DNA of 52,945 nucleotides from Gordonia effusa NBRC 100432 (GTDB taxonomy: Bacteria; Actinomycetota; Actinomycetes; Mycobacteriales; Mycobacteriaceae): NCBI RefSeq assembly GCF_000241305.1, contig NZ_BAEH01000060.1, positions 1-52,945 of the forward strand, read 5' to 3'. Below, in pieces: positions 52,571-52,945 of the stretch (within the stretch, counting starts at the first letter, position 1; every line of letters begins with the position of its first letter). The translations under genes and the position numbers were made by a program. The notes under the pieces were generated by a model. That model ran no database searches. It saw only the letters and a program-made list of their open reading frames with translations, and was not told the origin of the DNA.

Positions 52571-52614
52571 TTCGCAAAAATACTCGTCAAGGTTTGCGAA
52601 AATACGCATTTGCA
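52571..52614. promoter_or_regulatory. PrpR-box-like sites in the prpR-prpD intergenic region
   Basis: TTCGCAAAA (52571-52579) and TTTGCGAAAA (52593-52602) form an inverted pair with a third TTTGCA at 52609-52614; GTGCAAAT occurs again at 52648-52654 next to prpD. They resemble the TTTGCAAA-type boxes bound by RamB/PrpR regulators. On the minus strand TTGACG at about 52583-52588 could serve as the prpR -35 box. Confidence 0.55.
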
Positions 52615-52654
52615 GGGGCTTTCGCTGCTGAACTGTGGTGCGTACGGTGCAAAT

Positions 52655-52945
52655 ATGATCAATCATATCGTGCGAACCCGACGTAGCGCTGACGACTTTC
52701 CGCAGTCCGAGCACCTTGCTTACAAACTCGCGCAGCTCGCGACCGACGCCGTCGAGGTGCCCGCCGACACGACCGAGATGATCATCAATCGGATCATCGA
52801 CAACGCATCGGTGAGTGCCGCATCGGTGATTCGCCGACCGGTCACCACCGCGCGGTCACAGGCCCTCGCGCATCCGGGGAAGCCGGGTTCGCAGGTTTTC
52901 GGCGTGCCGGGGAGCTATTCGCCGGAATGGGCAGCATGGGCCAAT
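52655..52945 (+). CDS. prpD: 2-methylcitrate dehydratase PrpD, N-terminal part (cut by window edge)
   Basis: The first 97 residues are in the window. [45 protein letters not shown] and the following [14 protein letters not shown] match the start of MmgE/PrpD-family proteins. The enzyme dehydrates 2-methylcitrate to 2-methyl-cis-aconitate in propionyl-CoA disposal. No ribosome binding site precedes the ATG, so the transcript may be leaderless. Downstream prpC would be expected outside the window. Confidence 0.88.
   Translation, partial: MINHIVRTRRSADDFPQSEHLAYKLAQLATDAVEVPADTTEMIINRIIDNASVSAASVIRRPVTTARSQALAHPGKPGSQVFGVPGSYSPEWAAWAN

Noticed and set aside
52658..52669. ATGAT/ATCAT inverted repeat at the prpD start
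   Set aside because: Short, imperfectly centred and within coding sequence; likely chance.

Overview
The window reads as chromosomal DNA of a mycolic-acid actinobacterium (order Mycobacteriales). It is moderately GC-rich, and its gene neighbourhoods match a segment known from Mycobacterium: sdhCDAB, cdd-deoA-add, an Rv3311-like protein, upp, pmmB, punA, an M20 amidohydrolase, lpdA, an Rv3304-like protein, glpD, nei, lhr and, at the left edge, dacB1. The genus cannot be fixed from the sequence alone. Short intergenic repeats with a GGTCTCGATACACC core resemble elements I associate with Gordonia-like genomes, which is recollection rather than a search result.

Layout. 1-4330 (minus strand): start of a DacB1-type carboxypeptidase, a small exported protein and the sdhCDAB operon. 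4580-7549 (plus): pyrimidine/purine salvage operon cdd-deoA-add. 7596-12445 (minus): a translationally coupled five-gene operon encoding a ThDP enzyme, a START-like protein, a KAS III-like enzyme, a PLP aminotransferase and an OhrR/MarR regulator. This looks like an uncharacterised peroxide-responsive biosynthetic pathway and is the best candidate for something new. 12642-13913: Rv3311-like acidic protein. 14003-17601: a compact SigK regulon with a Met-rich lipoprotein, sigK, rskA and dipZ, and a repeated promoter pattern CCAATCC-N15-CCGAAT. 17606-25919: upp, a type-VII-secretion-type pair (EspC-like plus WXG-NlpC/P60), an ABC ATPase, pmmB, punA, a crotonase and an M20 amidohydrolase.

25920-26361 is a repeat-rich gap. 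26362-28384: lpdA and a gamma-glutamylcyclotransferase-like protein. 28457-31221: a small accessory island of exported or secretion-like proteins with locally lower GC. 31227-36336: divergent glpK and glpD, a frameshifted TSUP permease and a PAP2 phosphatase. 36270-43753: an EthA-like monooxygenase, a split-barrel flavoprotein, nei and lhr. 43783-44823: a DUF559 nuclease-like gene bracketed by 59-bp direct repeats. 44845-46729: a cobalamin riboswitch, cbtBA, and a histidine-phosphatase-fold protein that has lost its catalytic histidines. 46802-51121: an acyl-CoA dehydrogenase, and a second EthA-like monooxygenase divergent from a PucR-type regulator across a perfect inverted repeat. 51129-52945: prpR and the start of prpD (methylcitrate cycle).

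Respiration (sdh), glycerol uptake and oxidation (glpK, glpD), propionate catabolism (prpR, prpD) and nucleoside salvage (cdd, deoA, add, upp, punA, pmmB) form the core. The accessory interest lies in the five-gene operon, the SigK/Met-rich lipoprotein/DipZ locus, the secretion-like modules and the repeat-bracketed DUF559 gene. No tRNA, rRNA, CRISPR array or insertion-sequence transposase was seen. Names rest on motif recognition and remembered homologues; no database search was run.
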